This document shows positions 6,943 through 9,614 of a stretch of DNA of 9,614 nt, piece by piece; the stretch's first letter is position 1; every line of letters begins with the position of its first letter. Source of the stretch: UBA2289 sp041677365. GTDB lineage: Bacteria > Bacillota_I > Bacilli_A > Izemoplasmatales > Hujiaoplasmataceae. The position numbers and the translations under genes were made by a program. The notes under the pieces were generated by a model. It was given only the letters and a program-made list of their open reading frames with translations. It did not search any database and was not told the DNA's origin. Where the stretch lies: the NCBI GenBank assembly GCA_041677365.1, contig JBAYQC010000056.1, forward strand, positions 1 to 9,614. Direction: 5' to 3'.

Positions 6943-6971
6943 AAAAAAGAAATCCCAGTAATGGCATTTCT
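6943..6971 (-). terminator. Rho-independent terminator after the small membrane-protein gene
   Basis: Ten bases after the stop at 6981 the minus strand reads AGAAATGCC (6963-6971), a 6-base loop, then GGGATTTCT (6948-6956), running into six T (6943-6948). Eight of nine stem positions pair, with one G-G mismatch. It should separate the 97-residue membrane protein from the nuclease gene 48 bases further on, though some readthrough is plausible because no obvious nuclease promoter follows. Confidence 0.65.
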
Positions 6972-6980
6972 TCTCTTTTG

Positions 6981-7274
6981 TTAGATTAAGTTATTAAATT
7001 GAGTAAAAATAGCATTAGGTAAAATGCTATCAAGGTATCCTCGGCTCCATACGAACCAAACTATTACACCTAAAATTGCTAATACTAAAAATAGTTTTAC
7101 AAACTTTTTAATAAAAACAATCAGGCCAATAATCACAAATATTCCTAAAGCCAATAAGATAACTGCTTGCAGCCAAATAGGAAACGCAGTTAATTTAGTT
7201 AATACGTCTGTAATTATCGGTTCTAAAAAATTGTTAATAGATTCCATGATCGCTAAAGTTATGAAATTATTCAT
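6981..7274 (-). CDS. Small two-helix membrane protein, unknown function
   Basis: 97 residues. An amphipathic N-terminal part (about 1-30) precedes two membrane helices, about 35-55 and 59-76, joined by a tight basic turn (KKFVK, 56-60); a short tail follows (77-97). The start at 7274 has a perfect AGGAGG about 8 bases upstream. A second Met at residue 10 has no such site. It is transcribed as a single gene, with a promoter around 7311-7319 and a terminator at 6943-6971. In Bacillus subtilis small genes including the membrane protein BofA follow dnaX-yaaK-recR, so the position recalls BofA, but I see no convincing BofA sequence pattern and offer no function. Confidence 0.72.
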   Translation of the reverse strand: MNNFITLAIMESINNFLEPIITDVLTKLTAFPIWLQAVILLALGIFVIIGLIVFIKKFVKLFLVLAILGVIVWFVWSRGYLDSILPNAIFTQFNNLI

Positions 7275-7310
7275 ACCGCAATCCTCCTATATTTTTGTAT
7301 CGTGAATATT

Positions 7311-7319
7311 ATTATAACA
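7311..7319 (-). promoter_or_regulatory. Extended -10 promoter for the small membrane-protein gene
   Basis: The minus strand reads TGTTATAAT, a perfect TATAAT (7311-7316) preceded by the TG of an extended -10 element (7318-7319). No good -35 is seen 17 bases upstream, as is common with extended -10 promoters. It lies 39-47 bases after the recR stop and about 37 bases before the ATG at 7274. The box sits in a perfect 9-bp AT-only inverted repeat (TATTATTAT, GTT, ATAATAATA), which may be chance in such AT-rich DNA. Confidence 0.6.
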
Positions 7320-7357
7320 TAATAATAAGATTCTTAAAAACTTTTATTTACAATATC

Positions 7358-7954
7358 TCAGATTTTTTTTCGATTTTCAATTGCCTTTGAAAGTGTTAAA
7401 TCATCAGCGTATTCTAAATTGAGACCAACAGGAACTCCATATCCGATTCTAGTGACTAAAATATCAAGGTTTTCAAGAACTCTTTTGATATATAATGCTG
7501 TTGTTTCTCCTTCAGGAGTAGATGATGTAGCAATAATAATTTCCTTGACTTTATCATCGGTGATTCGATCCCATAAATTAGACAAATTTAATTCTTCTGG
7601 GCCGATACCATTAACCGGAGATAAAGCCCCGTGCAAAACATGATATAGACCGTTAAATTCATTTGACTTCTCAATCGAAAAAACATCTTTAGCGTTTTCA
7701 ACAACTAAGATTATTGACTGATCTCTTTTGGAGTCTAAACAAATATCACAAATATCAAGATCGGTCAAATTTCCGCATTTAGAACATCTTTTGATATTTG
7801 TTTTGGCTTTTTCGATTGATTTCGATATTTCTAAAGCTTCTTCGCTATTCAATTTGTTGATAATATAAAGCGCATACCTTTCAGCGGTTTTTCTTCCAAC
7901 ACCAGGTAATTTAGTCAATTCTTCAACTAAATTCTCCATTGACTTAGGAAACAT
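7358..7954 (-). CDS. recR: Recombination mediator protein RecR
   Basis: 198 residues, the usual RecR length. RecR works with RecO (and RecF) in the cytoplasm to load RecA on single-stranded gaps. All hallmarks are present: a helix-hairpin-helix (LPGVGRKTAERYA, 16-28), a four-cysteine zinc finger (Cys57, Cys60, Cys69, Cys72), and a Toprim domain beginning at ILVVENAKD (82-90) and containing STPEGETTALYI. The start is 2 bases after the ebfC stop with only a poor ribosome binding site (CGGGG far upstream), so coupled translation is likely. The gene ends on TGA exactly where family members end (after IENRKKI), good evidence that TGA is a true stop. It forms an operon with dnaX and ebfC, the common bacterial order. 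Confidence 0.98.
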   Translation of the reverse strand: MFPKSMENLVEELTKLPGVGRKTAERYALYIINKLNSEEALEISKSIEKAKTNIKRCSKCGNLTDLDICDICLDSKRDQSIILVVENAKDVFSIEKSNEFNGLYHVLHGALSPVNGIGPEELNLSNLWDRITDDKVKEIIIATSSTPEGETTALYIKRVLENLDILVTRIGYGVPVGLNLEYADDLTLSKAIENRKKI

Positions 7955-7956
7955 TT

Positions 7957-8265
7957 TTAAAATAACCCCGGAATATTTTCGCCTCTAGTAACCGCGCCTA
8001 AAGTTTCTTCTAATTCTTTATCGACTTTTCTAAAAGCATCATTTAAAGCCGCAACCAAAAGATCTTGAATCATTTCTAAATCATTCAAATCAACTTCTTC
8101 TTTTTTTATGTCAATAGAAACGACTTCTTTAGTACCTTTAACAGCTACCTTTACAACTGACCCTCCGGCTTGTCCATAAAATGTAGACTCGTTGATTTGT
8201 TTTTGGATTTTTTTTATTTCATCTTGCATTTGTTTGATTTGTTTTAACATTTGCGGATTAATCAT
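7957..8265 (-). CDS. ebfC: Nucleoid-associated protein, YbaB/EbfC family
   Basis: 102 residues, full length for this small DNA-binding family (YbaB in E. coli, YaaK in B. subtilis). The protein forms a dimer that binds DNA and coats the nucleoid. Visible are an N-terminal coiled helix (MLKQIKQMQDEIKKIQKQ), the beta strands with AGGSVVKVAVKGTKEVVSIDI, a C-terminal helix (LLVAALNDAFRKVDKELEE), and the typical end with G and PGLF. The start at 8265 has AGAGGTG upstream. It lies 13 bases after the dnaX stop and 2 bases before the recR start, matching the conserved dnaX-ebfC-recR operon. Confidence 0.97.
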   Translation of the reverse strand: MINPQMLKQIKQMQDEIKKIQKQINESTFYGQAGGSVVKVAVKGTKEVVSIDIKKEEVDLNDLEMIQDLLVAALNDAFRKVDKELEETLGAVTRGENIPGLF

Positions 8266-8278
8266 CTTCTTACACCTC

Positions 8279-9614
8279 TTATTCTTTGATAATTACTTTG
8301 TCGCCAAATAAATCGATAGCGTCTTGAATTATTCTTGGTTTGGTTTCTCCGTTTGTTTGTAACTCTTCTTGAGATACATCTTTCAAGCCATCACAAACAA
8401 TCTTGGATAATTTAATATACTTTTCTCCCATACGATATCTTTCTAAAAACTCAGTTGAGATATCGTTAAATACATTTGTTGGTAAAGCCATATAGTTAAT
8501 TATTCTATTTAATTTTTTATTTATAATTTTGATTACAGTTTCTTTGTTATAAGGAGTCATCATCGTGTTACAAATCGTTGTACTAGAAAAAGTAATGATT
8601 ATCTTATCATTAGCGGAAGCTACGACTGTTCCTGTTTCCAAAAGTGTCGCAAGATAATTTGAATCTTCTTCGTTATCAAGTGCTGGAAAATTACTCCATT
8701 TGCTTTGCAAGAATAGTTTATCTTGTCGGTCTCCATTATTTAAAACCTCTTCGACAAAACGAATATCATAGGTGTTAGAGGCATCTTTACAAAGGTCTGA
8801 TTTAATTGTTTCTGAACTATGGGCTTCTTCTTGGTTGTTTTCGCTTTCTTGTTCTACTCTTTCCACTGATAATTCTTCTGATAACTCTTCTTTTTCTAAA
8901 GGTTCCTCTTCATCAGTGTTTTCCGATGTTTGTGAATCAAATTTAGAAATCTCTTCTTGGTCGGCTAAAACACTAGGGATTTCTTCAATATTATCTTTAG
9001 AGTTATCTTCTGCAAATCCTTGTTCTTGCTTTATTTCTTGATATTCCTTATAACTTGTAGTCTTTTCCTGCGGTTCGGTGAATAGTGTTTCTGTATCATC
9101 TATTTCTACTTCATTTTGTTCTTCTTCTGGCTCTTCATCTTTTTTATTAGAAATAATATTTTCGATAATTTCTTTCTTTTCTACTTGATCATATCTTTCG
9201 GTGTTCTCTTTAAAGTTCTCAAGTTCTAAGATTCTTTTTTCAATTTCATCGATTGCCGCTAAAACGTTAGAGTTACTATTGTCTTCGCTATCAGAAATTT
9301 TTAGGAAAGCTAATTCTAAATGAATTTTTGGATTGTTACTCCAATTTATTTCATTTAACGCTTTATTAAGAACGTCTATTATATAGAAAGCTTTACGATT
9401 ACTGATATTATTTGCTAAATTTTGAAAGTCTTGGTTAGTAAACAATAAACTTGATTCGTCCACTTTTTTAATATTGGTATACATCAAGGCGTCTCGGAAA
9501 AATTCAATAAGATTTAAAGTAATCTTCTTTACTTCCTTACCTTGAGAAATTAAATCATTAAGCAAACTTATAGCTTGAGTTGAATCAAAGTTCAACAATG
9601 CTTTAGCAAGATTA
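8279..9614 (-). CDS. dnaX: DNA polymerase III subunit tau/gamma, C-terminal part (partial)
   Basis: The frame is open to the right edge (445 codons visible, with NLAKAL upstream of a TTG at 9598), so the ATPase domains I and II lie outside the window. tau/gamma is the clamp-loader subunit that also ties the loader to polymerase. Counting from the TTG at 9598, residues 1-103 match the domain III helical collar (ISLLNDLISQGKEVKKI, LIEFFRDALM). A linker at about 135-265 is extremely acidic, with 46 Asp/Glu in 131 residues. The C-terminal domain (277-439) starts DIRFVEEVLNNGDRQDK and ends in LFGDKVIIKE, a polymerase-binding tau-type tail. Identity rests on domain III, the tail, and the following ebfC-recR. 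No catalytic motif is visible here. Confidence 0.9.
   Translation of the reverse strand, partial: NLAKALLNFDSTQAISLLNDLISQGKEVKKITLNLIEFFRDALMYTNIKKVDESSLLFTNQDFQNLANNISNRKAFYIIDVLNKALNEINWSNNPKIHLELAFLKISDSEDNSNSNVLAAIDEIEKRILELENFKENTERYDQVEKKEIIENIISNKKDEEPEEEQNEVEIDDTETLFTEPQEKTTSYKEYQEIKQEQGFAEDNSKDNIEEIPSVLADQEEISKFDSQTSENTDEEEPLEKEELSEELSVERVEQESENNQEEAHSSETIKSDLCKDASNTYDIRFVEEVLNNGDRQDKLFLQSKWSNFPALDNEEDSNYLATLLETGTVVASANDKIIITFSSTTICNTMMTPYNKETVIKIINKKLNRIINYMALPTNVFNDISTEFLERYRMGEKYIKLSKIVCDGLKDVSQEELQTNGETKPRIIQDAIDLFGDKVIIKE

Noticed and set aside
7024..7305. 93-codon plus-strand reading frame.
   Set aside because: Lies opposite the small membrane-protein gene, which has promoter, ribosome binding site and terminator; the plus-strand product shows no domain pattern.
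7291..7357. Hairpin terminator directly after recR.
   Set aside because: Only AT-only inverted repeats and a 5-bp palindrome without a usable loop are seen; no GC stem with a T-tract.
8772..9041. Ser-rich plus-strand reading frame.
   Set aside because: Antisense shadow of the acidic dnaX linker; Glu codons read backwards give Ser/Leu/Phe. No ribosome binding site.
9596..9598. TTG at 9598 as the start of the dnaX-like protein.
   Set aside because: The frame continues open to the window edge and the sequence begins inside domain III, so the gene is cut by the window and not short.

Overview
The window is AT-rich bacterial DNA with every convincing gene on the minus strand, so transcription runs from high to low coordinates. 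The dnaX-ebfC-recR block, low G+C, strong AGGAGG ribosome binding sites and lipobox lipoproteins point to a low-GC Gram-positive or mollicute-like bacterium. TGA is a normal stop: recR ends on TGA at its usual family length, the nuclease gene ends on TGA in an ATGA overlap, and tryptophans are TGG. This excludes Mycoplasma/Spiroplasma but fits Bacillota, Acholeplasmatales or Izemoplasmatales. My best guess, by inference only, is an Izemoplasma/Acholeplasma-like lineage, partly because of the elaborate secreted nuclease.

Layout in transcription order. (1) 9614-7358: the 3' part of dnaX, then ebfC and recR, a tightly packed replication/recombination operon. (2) 7274-6981: a small two-helix membrane protein with its own extended -10 promoter and a downstream hairpin terminator. 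(3) 6895-4329: a secreted lipoprotein with three PASTA-like repeats, a lamin-tail-like domain and a C-terminal staphylococcal-nuclease domain, overlapping by 4 bp an unrecognised protein with a membrane helix at each end. (4) 4286-677: a CUT1-type carbohydrate ABC importer (MalK/UgpC-like ATPase, MalF/UgpA-like permease, MalG/UgpE-like permease). The last permease carries an unusual N-terminal extension of about 195 residues. (5) 660-121: a small lipoprotein with a perfect EF-hand/dockerin-type calcium loop. (6) 39-1: the first 13 codons of a further gene with a signal-peptide-like N-terminus, preceded by its own promoter and a 12/5/12 inverted repeat. It is probably the missing solute-binding lipoprotein of the importer.

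Working together: the transporter genes are co-directional and closely packed (8-bp overlap, then 15- and 16-nt gaps) and lack a binding protein, which the cut-off gene at the left edge probably supplies. The nuclease and its coupled membrane protein lie 42 bp upstream of the ATPase with no visible terminator between, so an extracellular DNA degradation plus uptake locus is possible, but the transporter's substrate cannot be read from sequence. No tRNA, rRNA, CRISPR array, insertion sequence or phage gene is seen, and no gene-free stretch exceeds 300 bases.
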